Shown piece by piece: positions 38,659 through 50,194 of a stretch of DNA of 64,000 bases. The DNA is from Paludibacteraceae bacterium (GTDB taxonomy: Bacteria > Bacteroidota > Bacteroidia > Bacteroidales > Paludibacteraceae), in assembly GCA_018056165.1 (NCBI GenBank), contig JAGPGD010000001.1, positions 1 to 64,000 on the forward strand, written 5' to 3'. Position numbers and translations under genes: made by a program. The notes under the pieces are model-generated. The model was not told the DNA's origin, ran no database searches, and worked only from the letters and a program-made list of their open reading frames with translations. Positions within the stretch are counted from its first letter, which is position 1. Each line of letters opens with the position of its first letter.

Positions 38659-38854
38659 ATAATAAAATTCAAATATCCTTACACAAAAAGTGGAGGAACT
38701 ATACGGATAAATAAATTATTTTAGTTAAAAAATATGTTTTATATTTAATTAGTTCTGAATAAAACCTGTTGATATAAAAGTAAATTTTTATAGTTAGTCT
38801 GTTACTATTTATTTGAATTATTTTGTGGAAAATAATTATCAAAATTAATATTAA

Positions 38855-39853
38855 ATGTCTAAACGACAGAAAAATAGCTTGTTCTTTCTTCTGATATTCA
38901 TTACATTAGCTTTTTTTGTTTTAGATCTGGCATGGGGAAGCATTCGCATACCTTTTAATGAAATTTTTTCCATTTTAGCTGGCAAAGGAACAAACGATAT
39001 TCATACGGAAATAATTTTGAATTTTCGTCTGCCAAAAGCTATTACAGCTATTATTGCCGGAATTTCGCTTTCCATAGCCGGATTAATGATGCAAACACTT
39101 TTTAGAAATCCGCTGGCTGATCCTTACATTTTGGGAATAAGTTCGGGAGCAAGTTTGGGAGTAGCAATGGTAATGATGGCAGCTTCATTGTTTCCTGCTG
39201 TTTTTATCAGTAGCAATTGGTCGTTAATTATAGCTGCCGTTATAGGTGCTTCGCTGGTTTTGCTGTTGGTCATTTTGGCTTCCTTTAAGGTTCACGACGT
39301 TGTTTCTTTGTTGATTGTTGGAATTATGTTTGGCACTATTGCGTCGGCGCTGGTCAATATTTTTCAAAATTTGAGCAATCCGGATGCGGTAAAACTTTTC
39401 ATTATGTGGACTTTTGGCAGTTTGAGTGCAGTAACTTGGCATCATTTGCTGGTATTGATTCCTGTTTTTATGATTGGAATGATGATTGCTATTTTTCTGC
39501 AAAAACGGCTGGATGTTTTGCTATTAGGAGAAAACTATGCACGAAGCTCGGGAGTTTCTATTCAGCAAACGCGTTTTTTAATTGTTCTGGCAACGGGTTT
39601 ATTGGCAGGAGGAATTACTGCTTTCACCGGACCCATTGCTTTTGTGGGGATAGCTATTCCTCATGTTGCCAGAGGAATTTTTCGAACTTCTTCTCATAAA
39701 ATTTTAATTCCTGCTTGTGTGCTTTGTGGTGCTTCGCTGCTGATGATTTGTGATATTATTTCTCAAATACCAGCTTATTCGTTGCCTATCAATACAGTAA
39801 GTGCATTGTTTGGTGCACCTGTTATTTTGTGGATTATTTTAAAAAGAAAATAA
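38855..39853 (+). CDS. FecCD/BtuC-family ABC transporter permease
   Basis: A 332-residue inner-membrane permease with about ten helices, of the family importing ferric siderophores, haem or cobalamin. RLPKAITAIIAGISLSIAGLMMQTLFRNPLADPYILG is the expected N-terminal signature, written here as adjoining segments RLPKAITAIIAGISLSIA and GLMMQTLFRNPLADPYILG. GPIAFVGIAIPHVAR is the ATPase-coupling loop. The ATPase follows 47 bp downstream and a TonB receptor after that. The substrate cannot be fixed from sequence. QueG elsewhere in the window needs cobalamin, which makes B12 attractive but unproven. Confidence 0.85.
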   Translation: MSKRQKNSLFFLLIFITLAFFVLDLAWGSIRIPFNEIFSILAGKGTNDIHTEIILNFRLPKAITAIIAGISLSIAGLMMQTLFRNPLADPYILGISSGASLGVAMVMMAASLFPAVFISSNWSLIIAAVIGASLVLLLVILASFKVHDVVSLLIVGIMFGTIASALVNIFQNLSNPDAVKLFIMWTFGSLSAVTWHHLLVLIPVFMIGMMIAIFLQKRLDVLLLGENYARSSGVSIQQTRFLIVLATGLLAGGITAFTGPIAFVGIAIPHVARGIFRTSSHKILIPACVLCGASLLMICDIISQIPAYSLPINTVSALFGAPVILWIILKRK

Positions 39854-39900
39854 GAAAATTGTTTTTTCATTTATTGCTGGAAAATTATTGATTGTGAGTT

Positions 39901-40890
39901 ATGTGCATTTTGTCCACTGTTGATTTAACGATTGGTTATTTAAAAAAAGATAAAAAGAAAGTAGTACAATCCAACTTGAATTTGGAGTTGTATGCCGGGA
40001 AATTAACAGGATTAATCGGTCCAAACGGCGTAGGAAAATCTACTTTATTGCGAACTTTATCGGGCTTGCAAAAACCACTTGGTGGAAAAGTTTTGCTTGA
40101 AAATAAGGAATTATCCAAACTTTCTTATCAAGAAAAAGCAACAAAAATAGCTCTTGTTTTGACTGATAAAATTGACATATTAAATGCTACGGTTTATGAT
40201 ATTGTTTCTTATGGTCGATATCCTTACAGCAATTGGCTGGGAAATTTAACTGATAAAGATCACGTATATATTGAACAGGCAATTCAGATGGTGCATTTAG
40301 AAGAAAAAAGAAATGAACTATTAAATGAACTTTCGGATGGTGAACGTCAAAGGGTAATGATTGCCAGAGCATTGGCTCAAGATACTCCTGTAATTTTATT
40401 GGATGAACCAACCTCATTTCTGGATGTATCCAATCGAATAGAAATTATGTTGTTGTTACACAAATTGGCTCATCAAACGCAGAAAGCAATTTTGCTTTCC
40501 ACTCACGAACTTGATTTGGCTTTACAGGCTGCGGATAGTATCTGGTTGATGGATAAAAATGGGAAAACGATTTGTGGTGTGCCGGAAGATTTGGTTTTTA
40601 ATGGGAGCTTTGCTCGAGCTTTTGCCAGTAAGTATTATTTTTTTAATGAAGCCAATGGTAATTTTTCAATGAACTTTTCTTTGAACAAACAAGTGGCGGT
40701 GACAGGAAACAAAACCAGAATGTATTGGACACTCAGAGCATTGGCACGAGCAGGTTTTGAAGCAAAAGAAGAAGCACCAGTAAAAATTCTGGTTACCGAA
40801 GATGGTTGGATTTTGAATGATGAAAAAATAAACTCTATGGAAGAATTGCTTGATAAATTGACGAAATTGGAGAAATTAAATTTATCATAA
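39901..40890 (+). CDS. ABC transporter ATP-binding protein (FecE/BtuD type)
   Basis: A 329-residue ATPase with Walker A GPNGVGKST, signature LSDGERQRVMIARAL, Walker B VILLDEPTSFLD and the switch His in LLSTHELDL. After residue of about 250 comes an extra C-terminal segment of about 75 residues (RMYWTLRALARAGFEAKEE ... LVTEDGW), which is longer than typical FecE/BtuD. It energises the permease encoded just upstream. The cognate binding protein is not adjacent; a candidate lies at 62433. Confidence 0.87.
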   Translation: MCILSTVDLTIGYLKKDKKKVVQSNLNLELYAGKLTGLIGPNGVGKSTLLRTLSGLQKPLGGKVLLENKELSKLSYQEKATKIALVLTDKIDILNATVYDIVSYGRYPYSNWLGNLTDKDHVYIEQAIQMVHLEEKRNELLNELSDGERQRVMIARALAQDTPVILLDEPTSFLDVSNRIEIMLLLHKLAHQTQKAILLSTHELDLALQAADSIWLMDKNGKTICGVPEDLVFNGSFARAFASKYYFFNEANGNFSMNFSLNKQVAVTGNKTRMYWTLRALARAGFEAKEEAPVKILVTEDGWILNDEKINSMEELLDKLTKLEKLNLS

Positions 40891-40988
40891 AAAACATTTT
40901 TTACAAATCATTCAAAAGAAGATAGAAAGGAAAAGTAAAATAATCATTCCCTTTTTTCGTTTTTAGGGTAACTTATTAATAACATTGC

Positions 40989-43466
40989 ATGAACAAGCGA
41001 TTGAGCTTTCTTTTTTGTTTTTTTGTTGTTACGTTGATTTTAACCGCACAAAATAAGGTTCGGATTTTTGGCTATGTTGTTGATTCTAACAACAGAGGCA
41101 TTGAACTGGTAAATGTTTTTTTGAAAGGTACAACAACAGGAACTACCACCAACCAAAATGGCTATTATGAATTGATCACCGAAATTAAAGATTCGGCTGA
41201 GATTATTTTTTCGATGGTCGGTTATCAGACTGTTTCCTATACTATTCATCCAAAAGCAAAAGTTATTCAATTAACTGTTGAATTACCAGCTCTGAATCAA
41301 GAAATAAAAGAAATAGATATTATTGGGCAAAAACGTCAAACAAATACTATTGACGTATTAAATCCTTCCAAATATCGATTGATGCCTAATCCTTCGGGAG
41401 GTATTGAATCTTTATTGATTGCTTTTACAGGAGTTACTTCATCAAATGAACTTAGTTCTCAATATAACGTTAGAGGTGGGAATTTCGATGAAAACATCGT
41501 ATATGTCAATGGCATAGAAATTTATCGTCCCTTGTTAATAAGAGCAGGTCAACAAGAAGGATTGAGTTTCATCAATTCAGATATGGTGCAGAATGTGTCT
41601 TTTTCTTCAGGTGGATTCGGCGTAGAATATGGTGATAAAATGTCATCTGTGCTGGATATTCAATACAAAAAACCGACAAGAACGGAAGCTTCTGTTTCGC
41701 TTAATTTATTAGGTGCTTCTGCTTATGTGGGCACAGCCAGCAAACGTTTTACTCAAATGCATGGCATCCGATATAAAACTTCTGCCTATTTGCTTGGAAC
41801 GCTGGAAACAAAAGGCGAATATAATCCTTCGTTTGTAGATTATCAAACTTATATGACCTATCAGTTGAAGCCCAAATGGGAATTAACTTTTCTTGGAAAT
41901 TTTTCTCAAAACTCCTATCAGTTCATTCCACAAACCAGAGAAACATCTTTTGGTACTTACAATATGGGAAGAAAACTCACCGTATTTTTTGGCGGACAGG
42001 AAAAGGATTTATTTCAAACAGCTTTTGGAGCTTTTACATTGAATTATCATCCTTTAAAAGAAACTAAATTGAGTTTAATTGCTTCGGGCTTTCGTACCAA
42101 CGAAAAAGAAACTTATGATATTTCTGGAGAATATATTTTGAGTGAAATAAAAATGGAAGATGATTTATCAAAAGAAACAGGCGAAACATTGGGAATTGGT
42201 AATTACCATGAACATGCTCGTAATCGTTTGAATGCAACGGTAATGAATATTTCTCATCAAGGAGAATCGAAAGCAGGCAATCATCAATTGAAATGGGGAG
42301 CACTTCTTCAATTTGAAAAGATTAATGATAAAATTAACGAATGGGAATGGCGTGATTCGTCAGGTTATTCGTTACCTTATCATCCTTACGATGTAAAATT
42401 ATATTATAATCTGAAAGCTTTAAATTCCTTGTCATCCACTCGTTCGTCAGTTTTTTTACAGGATACTTACAGATATAGTTCTATAGCAGGCACTTTGTCA
42501 TTCACAGGTGGTTTACGAGCAAGTTATTGGTCGTTTAACGACGAATTTCTGCTGAGTCCGCGTCTATCTTTTTCTTACTTGCCTCATTGGGAAAAAGATT
42601 TTAGTTTTCGTTTTGCTACAGGAATTTATTATCAATCACCTTTTTATAAAGAAATAAGAGATACAATTACCGATAATATAGGAAATGTAAATGTAGCATT
42701 AAATTCTCATATCAAATCGCCCCGTTCTGTGCATTTTGTATTGGGAGGTGATTATTATTTCAGGGCATTGGGACGACCTTTTAAATTTACTACAGAAACG
42801 TATCTCAAACTCACCGACCGACTCATTTCTTATTCTATTGACAATGTAAAAATTGTTTATTCTGGCGAAAATGACGGTAAAGCTTATACTGCGGGAATTG
42901 ATTTTAAACTTTTCGGGGAATTGGTTCCAGGAACAGATTCCTGGATTAATTTTTCGTTAATGCGGTCGAGAGAAGATTTAATTAACGATAGTTATGTAAA
43001 AAATACTTATGACGAAAATGGAAATTTATCTTCTTCTGAAATAGTTAATCCGGCCTGGATTCCAGGACCCAATGAACAACGTTATTCATTTTCCATGATG
43101 TTTCAGGATTATTTGCCTACCGATCCTCGCTATAAATTGCAATTAAAATTCATCTGGTCAGATGGTTTGCCATTTGGTCCGCCACGAAATTATCAGTTTC
43201 GCTCAGTTTTCAGAATGCCACCTTATCGTCGAGTGGATATTGGAGCATCTCGCTTGTTGGTAAATGGAAAAGATAAATGGATGGAAAAAACCTGGCTGAA
43301 ACCTGTCAAAGATATCTGGTTGAATGTGGAAGTATTTAATTTACTGGATTTTAAAAATGTAAATTCCTATTATTGGGTAACGGATGTGTATGGGCAGCAA
43401 TTGGCTGTTCCCAATTATCTGACTGGAAGACAATTTAATATAAAATTGATTGTGGATTTTAAATAA
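40989..43466 (+). CDS. TonB-dependent outer-membrane receptor with carboxypeptidase-like regulatory domain
   Basis: An 825-residue receptor with a signal peptide (about 1-20). Residues of about 23-105 form a carboxypeptidase-regulatory-like domain (VFLKGTTTGTTTNQNGYYEL). The plug follows (YNVRGGNFDENIVYVNGIEI, SSGGFGVEYGDKMSSVL). The remaining 600 residues are barrel strands, ending GRQFNIKLIVDFK. It is a classic Bacteroidota importer. Position behind the permease-ATPase pair implies a shared ligand such as an iron chelate or corrinoid. No SusD partner is present, arguing against a glycan. Confidence 0.85.
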   Translation: MNKRLSFLFCFFVVTLILTAQNKVRIFGYVVDSNNRGIELVNVFLKGTTTGTTTNQNGYYELITEIKDSAEIIFSMVGYQTVSYTIHPKAKVIQLTVELPALNQEIKEIDIIGQKRQTNTIDVLNPSKYRLMPNPSGGIESLLIAFTGVTSSNELSSQYNVRGGNFDENIVYVNGIEIYRPLLIRAGQQEGLSFINSDMVQNVSFSSGGFGVEYGDKMSSVLDIQYKKPTRTEASVSLNLLGASAYVGTASKRFTQMHGIRYKTSAYLLGTLETKGEYNPSFVDYQTYMTYQLKPKWELTFLGNFSQNSYQFIPQTRETSFGTYNMGRKLTVFFGGQEKDLFQTAFGAFTLNYHPLKETKLSLIASGFRTNEKETYDISGEYILSEIKMEDDLSKETGETLGIGNYHEHARNRLNATVMNISHQGESKAGNHQLKWGALLQFEKINDKINEWEWRDSSGYSLPYHPYDVKLYYNLKALNSLSSTRSSVFLQDTYRYSSIAGTLSFTGGLRASYWSFNDEFLLSPRLSFSYLPHWEKDFSFRFATGIYYQSPFYKEIRDTITDNIGNVNVALNSHIKSPRSVHFVLGGDYYFRALGRPFKFTTETYLKLTDRLISYSIDNVKIVYSGENDGKAYTAGIDFKLFGELVPGTDSWINFSLMRSREDLINDSYVKNTYDENGNLSSSEIVNPAWIPGPNEQRYSFSMMFQDYLPTDPRYKLQLKFIWSDGLPFGPPRNYQFRSVFRMPPYRRVDIGASRLLVNGKDKWMEKTWLKPVKDIWLNVEVFNLLDFKNVNSYYWVTDVYGQQLAVPNYLTGRQFNIKLIVDFK

Positions 43467-43542
43467 AAATAAAAACAAAAATACTTCCAATATCCGTTTC
43501 GATTTTAATTTCAGAACAAATAGAATTTTCTGTAAATTTTGC

Positions 43543-43550
43543 TAAATTTG
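43543..43550 (+). promoter_or_regulatory. Candidate -7 box for the aminotransferase gene
   Basis: TAAATTTG matches TAnnTTTG and lies 69 bp before the start codon, after the TonB receptor gene. No good -33 element was recognised. Confidence 0.35.
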
Positions 43551-43619
43551 TAACTAAATTTTTTTTAAAAATATTTAGAATAAAAACTATCATAAAATAT
43601 CAAAATAACACCTTTAAAA

Positions 43620-44822
43620 ATGCCACACACTTCACAACGTGGGCTTTCCATGCCTGAATCTCCTATTCGTAAACTTGCTCCACTGGCTGATAAAGCCAAA
43701 GCACGAGGAATCAAAGTTTATCATTTGAATATAGGTCAGCCCGACTTGAAAACTCCACAAAAAGCTTTAGATGTTTTAAAAACAATTGATCGCACTATTC
43801 TGGAATACAGTCCAAGTGATGGTTTTAAAAGTTTAAAAATCAAGTTGGCGAGTTATTATGAAAAATTTAATATTGACGTTACAGAAGAAGATATTATTAT
43901 CACAACAGGAGGTTCAGAAGCAGTCAACTTTGCTTTTATGAGTTGTTTGGATCCGGGCGATGAAATTATAGTGCCAGAACCTGCTTATGCCAATTATACA
44001 GCTTTTGCCATAGCTGCAGGTGTCGTTGTACGCCCTGTCATTTCCACCATTGATGACGGTTTTGCTTTGCCTTCCATTGAAAAATTTGAAGAATTGATTA
44101 CTCCGAAAACGAAAGGCATTATGATATGTAATCCGAATAATCCGACAGGTTACTTATACACGCGTTCAGAAATGAATCAAATTCGTGATCTGGTAAAGAA
44201 ATATGATTTATTTTTGTTTTCTGACGAAGTTTATCGCGAATTTTGCTATAGCGGAGCACCATATATTTCAGCCTTTCATCTGGATGGTATTGAGGAAAAT
44301 GTTATTCTGGCCGATTCATTTTCAAAACGTTACAGCGAATGTGGTATTCGTGTAGGAGCGTTGGTGACCAAAAACAAAGAAGTTAGAAAAAATGTAATGA
44401 AATTTTGTCAAGCTCGATTAAGTCCGCCATTAATTGGGCAAATTATTGCAGAAGCCTCAATTGATACACCACAAGAATATATGCTTGAATCTTACAATGA
44501 ATATCTGGAACGACGTAAATTTTTAATTGATGGACTGAATCGCATTCCGGGCGTTTATTCGCCTATCCCAATGGGAGCGTTTTATACCGTAGCTCGCTTG
44601 CCTGTTGATGATGCTGATAAATTCTGTGAATGGATGCTTTCTGATTTTGAGTACGAAGGAGCTACTGTTATGCTGGCACCAGGTTCTGGTTTTTATACGC
44701 TGGAAGGAATGGGCAAGGATGAAGTACGGATTGCCTATGTAGTAAATAAGGAGGATTTGAAAAAATCTTTGATTATTTTAGCTAAAGCATTGGAAGTATA
44801 TCCAGGAAGAACAAATAAATGA
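43620..44822 (+). CDS. Class I/II PLP-dependent aminotransferase (aspartate-aminotransferase-like)
   Basis: A 400-residue fold-type I enzyme. The Schiff-base lysine is Lys236 in ADSFSKRYSECGIRVG. The cofactor phosphate and substrate loops include YHLNIGQPDLKTP, TTGGSEAVNFAF and ICNPNNPTGYLYTRSEM. Length fits aspartate or aromatic/branched-chain aminotransferases. The exact amino acid is not predictable. Neighbours (TonB receptor, LolC-like permease) give no pathway. Confidence 0.85.
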   Translation: MPHTSQRGLSMPESPIRKLAPLADKAKARGIKVYHLNIGQPDLKTPQKALDVLKTIDRTILEYSPSDGFKSLKIKLASYYEKFNIDVTEEDIIITTGGSEAVNFAFMSCLDPGDEIIVPEPAYANYTAFAIAAGVVVRPVISTIDDGFALPSIEKFEELITPKTKGIMICNPNNPTGYLYTRSEMNQIRDLVKKYDLFLFSDEVYREFCYSGAPYISAFHLDGIEENVILADSFSKRYSECGIRVGALVTKNKEVRKNVMKFCQARLSPPLIGQIIAEASIDTPQEYMLESYNEYLERRKFLIDGLNRIPGVYSPIPMGAFYTVARLPVDDADKFCEWMLSDFEYEGATVMLAPGSGFYTLEGMGKDEVRIAYVVNKEDLKKSLIILAKALEVYPGRTNK

Positions 44823-44925
44823 TGGTTGAAAATCAATTATTTGGAATTTTTCCATTCTTGCTTTATAATTTTCCCAATTTCTGGCCTGTTTCAAAAAGGT
44901 AATATTTTGAAAATTATTCGCTGAT

Positions 44926-46167
44926 TTGAAATTCGAATATTTTATAGCAAAACGCATTCATTTTCAACAAGGAAAGAAAAATGTTTCTCGTCCAGCAGTT
45001 CGGATTGCTACCATTGGAATTGCATTGGGACTGGCTGTGATGTTGATTTCCGTTTGTGTGGTTATTGGTTTCAAAAGTGAAGTCCGCAACAAAATGATTG
45101 GTTTTGGCGGTCATATTCAAATCACTAATTTTGACAATAATAATACTTACGAAATGATTCCCATTCAAATGGATTCGTTGCTGATACAAAAAATTTCGGA
45201 GATAAAAGGAGTAAAAGGTATTCAAAAGTTCGCTACCAAACCGGGAATAATTAAAACGGCTGACGAATTTCAAGGTATCATTTTAAAAGGTGTAGATAAA
45301 AATTATGATTGGAATTTTTTTAAATCAAATCTGGTCGAAGGGAGCATTCCGGATTTATTTTCGGAAACACCTAAAAATGAAATTCTTATCTCCAGATATC
45401 TTGCCAATTTATTAAAATTGAAATTAGATGATCAATTTTATACTTATTTCCTGCAAGATCAGATTCGAGCAAGAAAATTTAAAATTGTAGGCATTTATTC
45501 TACAAATTTTGTGGATTATGATAAAATGTTTTTAATCACTGACATTCGTCATGTTCAACGTTTAAATAATTGGTCATCAGATATGTTTGGCGGGTTGGAA
45601 GTGTTGATTGATGATTTTGATCATCTGGATGAAATAGGTGAAAAAGTAACTTTTCTTACTGCAAATAAGTTTACGAAAGAAGGGAACGCCTATTTTACTC
45701 AAACCATTAAACAGTTGAATCCTCAAATTTTTAGCTGGCTCGATTTGCTGGATATGAATGTTTGGGTTATTCTGGCTTTAATGATGGCTGTAGCAGGTTT
45801 CAACATGATTTCAGGTTTGCTTATTTTGATCCTTGAACGCACCAGTATGATTGGCATACTAAAAGCGATGGGAGCAACCAATTGGCAAATAAGAAAAATA
45901 TTTATTTATCATTCTTTTTTTCTGGTAGGCAAAGGAATGTTGTGGGGGAATTTGATTGGTCTGGCAATTTGTGCGTTACAATATTTTACCCATATTATTC
46001 CTTTAAATCCAGAAGCTTATTATGTGGCAAGTGTGCCTATTGTTTTTAATTGGATGTATATTCTTTTATTAAATATCGGGACTTTCTTGGTTTCAATTTT
46101 AATTATGATTGCTCCATCATATTTAATTACAAAAATTTCGCCCGCTAAAATTATTCGATATGAATGA
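44926..46167 (+). CDS. LolC/LolE-type FtsX-family permease (lipoprotein release)
   Basis: A 413-residue inner-membrane protein with four helices: one near the N-terminus (ATIGIALGLAVMLISVCVVIG) and three in the C-terminal half, enclosing a MacB-like periplasmic domain of about 200 residues. The last part (ILERTSMIGILKAMGATNWQIRKIFIY) is the FtsX coupling motif. LolC/E extracts lipoproteins with LolD. The ATPase is not adjacent. The frame has no ATG at its conserved N-terminus; it appears to start at TTG (44926), giving KFEYFIAKRIHF, which aligns with family N-termini. Confidence 0.8.
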   Translation: MKFEYFIAKRIHFQQGKKNVSRPAVRIATIGIALGLAVMLISVCVVIGFKSEVRNKMIGFGGHIQITNFDNNNTYEMIPIQMDSLLIQKISEIKGVKGIQKFATKPGIIKTADEFQGIILKGVDKNYDWNFFKSNLVEGSIPDLFSETPKNEILISRYLANLLKLKLDDQFYTYFLQDQIRARKFKIVGIYSTNFVDYDKMFLITDIRHVQRLNNWSSDMFGGLEVLIDDFDHLDEIGEKVTFLTANKFTKEGNAYFTQTIKQLNPQIFSWLDLLDMNVWVILALMMAVAGFNMISGLLILILERTSMIGILKAMGATNWQIRKIFIYHSFFLVGKGMLWGNLIGLAICALQYFTHIIPLNPEAYYVASVPIVFNWMYILLLNIGTFLVSILIMIAPSYLITKISPAKIIRYE

Positions 46168-46280
46168 AAGTTTAATTTTATTCGTAAAAAGCTTTCGAAA
46201 ATGAAAATGAGTTTCGAGATACGAGATACGAGTTTTGGAGTTTTGAGTATTTAGTTGATAATCAATAGTTTGTGGTTCTT

Positions 46281-46308
46281 GTAGAGACGTTGCATGCAAC
46301 GTCTCTAC
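46281..46308. repeat. Perfect 28-bp palindrome, GTAGAG...CTCTAC family
   Basis: It opens GTAGAGACGTTGC and is its own reverse complement. It shares the terminal GTAGAG/CTCTAC arms and exact length with the palindrome embedded in the RAYT gene at 33119-33146, while the centre differs. It lies in the 425-bp gap between the LolC-like gene and ligA, which is filled with repeats. Confidence 0.92.
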
Positions 46309-46358
46309 TGAAAATAATAAAAAAGTAAGTGGGGTTTGTGGCAAAGCCTCATATCTTT

Positions 46359-46416
46359 GTTCGGCGTAGCCTCTTGGCTACGTCGCACAAAAAATAAAAT
46401 CTCCTGATTTTTAACT
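46359..46416 (+). repeat. CGTAGCC hairpin repeat R3, copy 1
   Basis: A short hairpin (GGCGTAGCC paired with GGCTACGTC) is followed by a conserved tail AAAAATAAAATCTCC and GATTTTTAA. The same unit occurs at 52434-52490 and 54102-54160. The tail is as conserved as the hairpin, so the repeat is longer than the stem. Confidence 0.8.
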
Positions 46417-46440
46417 ACTGATAAAATCAAACTTTTTGCT

Positions 46441-46551
46441 AGACAAATATCTATCGTAAAAAATCATTTAATCGAAATCAATCGATGCTAATAATATTCT
46501 GTCATTTCAATTTCAATTAAAATTATATTAATGATTGCAACTTGGTATAAA
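46441..46551 (-). repeat. Dispersed repeat R1, copy B
   Basis: Reverse complement of the repeat at 15452-15555, from AGACAAATATCTATCG to TTGGTATAA. It differs from copy A by an insertion of about 7 bp in the middle and scattered substitutions. It ends about 50 bp before ligA. Confidence 0.75.
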
Positions 46552-46583
46552 ACAGTTCAATAAATTCTTGGATTTATTTTTAG

Positions 46584-48605
<2,022 letters not shown>

Positions 48606-48637
48606 TAATAAACTTTGTAAATTAAGGTTTTAATTTT

Positions 48638-49201
48638 ATGATTTTTGATAAAATAGCTAAATATCAGTTAAAAAAAGAAGTAAAAAGGTATAATTTATCT
48701 ACCGCTCGAGAAAAACGTTTTATAAACTATGATCAAGCACGGAATTTCCTGTTGATTTTTGAAAGCGATGAAAATGAAAAAAATCTTCCTATCAAAAAAA
48801 TTATAGAAAAATTAAAATCTGATGACAAAAAAGTAACTGCTATTGGTTATTTGAACAAGAAAAAACTCTGTACACCATTTTTGCTTGATTATAAAATTTT
48901 TAATTCTCGACAAACCAATTTTTTTAAAAAGCCTAACGAGTTTATTTTGAAAGAATTGAGAAACTATCAGTTTGATATAGTAATTGATTTATCATTTCAT
49001 AATGTCATTCCTTTGCAATATGTGGTGCTTTATGTCAATGCTTTTCTTAAAGTAGGATTGAAAAACGCTGATTTGTCAATTTACGATTTTATTTTCAACA
49101 TTACGAATCAATTTAAGGAGGAATTATCCTTCTTTGACAACATAAATAATATTTTTAATCAGATAATATTTTACTTAAAAAATATTCAATCTTCTGATTA
49201 A
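48638..49201 (+). CDS. DUF6913-like hypothetical protein
   Basis: A 187-residue, Lys-rich, soluble protein beginning 32 bp after ligA. Its layout (KRFINYDQARNFLLIFE, then VTAIGYLNKK, then FDIVIDLSFHNVIPLQYV) suggests an alternating alpha/beta fold and fits the DUF6913 family found beside dapA or ligA in Bacteroidales. No catalytic motif is visible. It is probably co-transcribed with ligA. Confidence 0.6.
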   Translation: MIFDKIAKYQLKKEVKRYNLSTAREKRFINYDQARNFLLIFESDENEKNLPIKKIIEKLKSDDKKVTAIGYLNKKKLCTPFLLDYKIFNSRQTNFFKKPNEFILKELRNYQFDIVIDLSFHNVIPLQYVVLYVNAFLKVGLKNADLSIYDFIFNITNQFKEELSFFDNINNIFNQIIFYLKNIQSSD

Positions 49202-49206
49202 AAGCG

Positions 49207-49214
49207 TAATTTTG
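49207..49214 (+). promoter_or_regulatory. Candidate -7 box for dapA
   Basis: TAATTTTG fits TAnnTTTG and lies 23 bp before the dapA ATG. No matching -33 box was seen, so read-through from ligA is an alternative. Confidence 0.3.
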
Positions 49215-49237
49215 TGATGAATTAAAATATATTTTCT

Positions 49238-50125
49238 ATGAACATGTATAATAAATTAACGGGAATGGGAGTAGCTTTGGTAACTCCTTTTAAAAATGAT
49301 GATTCAATTGATTTTGAGGCTTTTGGAAAATTAATAGAATATGTAATTAAAAATGGTGCTGATTATCTGGTAGTGTGTGGAACAACTGCTGAAACACCCA
49401 CCTTAACTGAAGACGAAAAGGATGAACTGGCTCGTTTTGCTGTTCAACAAAATGCAGGACGATTGCCAATTGTGCTGGGCATCGGTGGAAATAATACAAA
49501 AGCTGTAATAGAAAAGATTAAAACTACTGATTTATCGGGAATTGATGCCATATTATCTGTTGTTCCTTATTATAATAAACCTACGCAAGAAGGAATCTAT
49601 CAACATTTTGCAAGTATAGCAAAAGCTTCGTCACTTCCCATCATTCTCTACAATGTTCCAGGCAGAACAAGCGTAAATATGACAGCAGAAACTACTTTGC
49701 GTTTGGCAAAAGATTTTCCAAACATTTGTGCAATAAAAGAAGCTTCAGGTAACTTTGTTCAGATTGGTGAAATTATAAAAAACAAGCCTAAAGATTTTTT
49801 GGTAATTTCAGGCGATGATGGCGTTGCTTATCCGCTGATTACTATGGGAGGCGTTGGTGTCATTTCAGTTATCGGAAATGCTTTTCCTGCTGAATTTAGT
49901 AAAATGGTACATCTGGCTTTACAGGGCGATTATGCAAGTGCACGACGAATTCATTATCGCTTTACAGAATTGTTTGATTTACTTTTTGTTGAAGGCAATC
50001 CTGCTGGTGTGAAAAGTATGCTGGCAGTTTTGGGAATGATAGAAAATAAATTACGATTACCATTGGTGCCTAATACGATTAAAACTTACGAAAAAATTCG
50101 CTCGGTGCTCAATCAGTTAAATTGA
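49238..50125 (+). CDS. dapA: 4-hydroxy-tetrahydrodipicolinate synthase
   Basis: A 295-residue (beta/alpha)8 lyase condensing pyruvate with aspartate semialdehyde in lysine and diaminopimelate synthesis. The Schiff-base lysine is about Lys167 in AIKEASGN. Other hallmarks are VVCGTTAETPTLTEDEK, VPYYNKPTQEGIYQHF and the catalytic Tyr in LYNVPGRTSVNM. Length is normal and the gene is intact. REP copies begin about 70 bp after its stop. Confidence 0.94.
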   Translation: MNMYNKLTGMGVALVTPFKNDDSIDFEAFGKLIEYVIKNGADYLVVCGTTAETPTLTEDEKDELARFAVQQNAGRLPIVLGIGGNNTKAVIEKIKTTDLSGIDAILSVVPYYNKPTQEGIYQHFASIAKASSLPIILYNVPGRTSVNMTAETTLRLAKDFPNICAIKEASGNFVQIGEIIKNKPKDFLVISGDDGVAYPLITMGGVGVISVIGNAFPAEFSKMVHLALQGDYASARRIHYRFTELFDLLFVEGNPAGVKSMLAVLGMIENKLRLPLVPNTIKTYEKIRSVLNQLN

Positions 50126-50194
50126 AAAATTACAAAATTTTTTTCTCTTTTTTCTGAATGGAAAAATAATTTGTCAGTATCTGTTTTTCCGCTC

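Noticed and set aside
40989..43466. Assignment of the receptor as BtuB and the neighbouring genes as btuCD
   Set aside because: The fold and neighbours fit, but ligand-specific residues cannot be judged by eye, and no cobalamin riboswitch was seen upstream.
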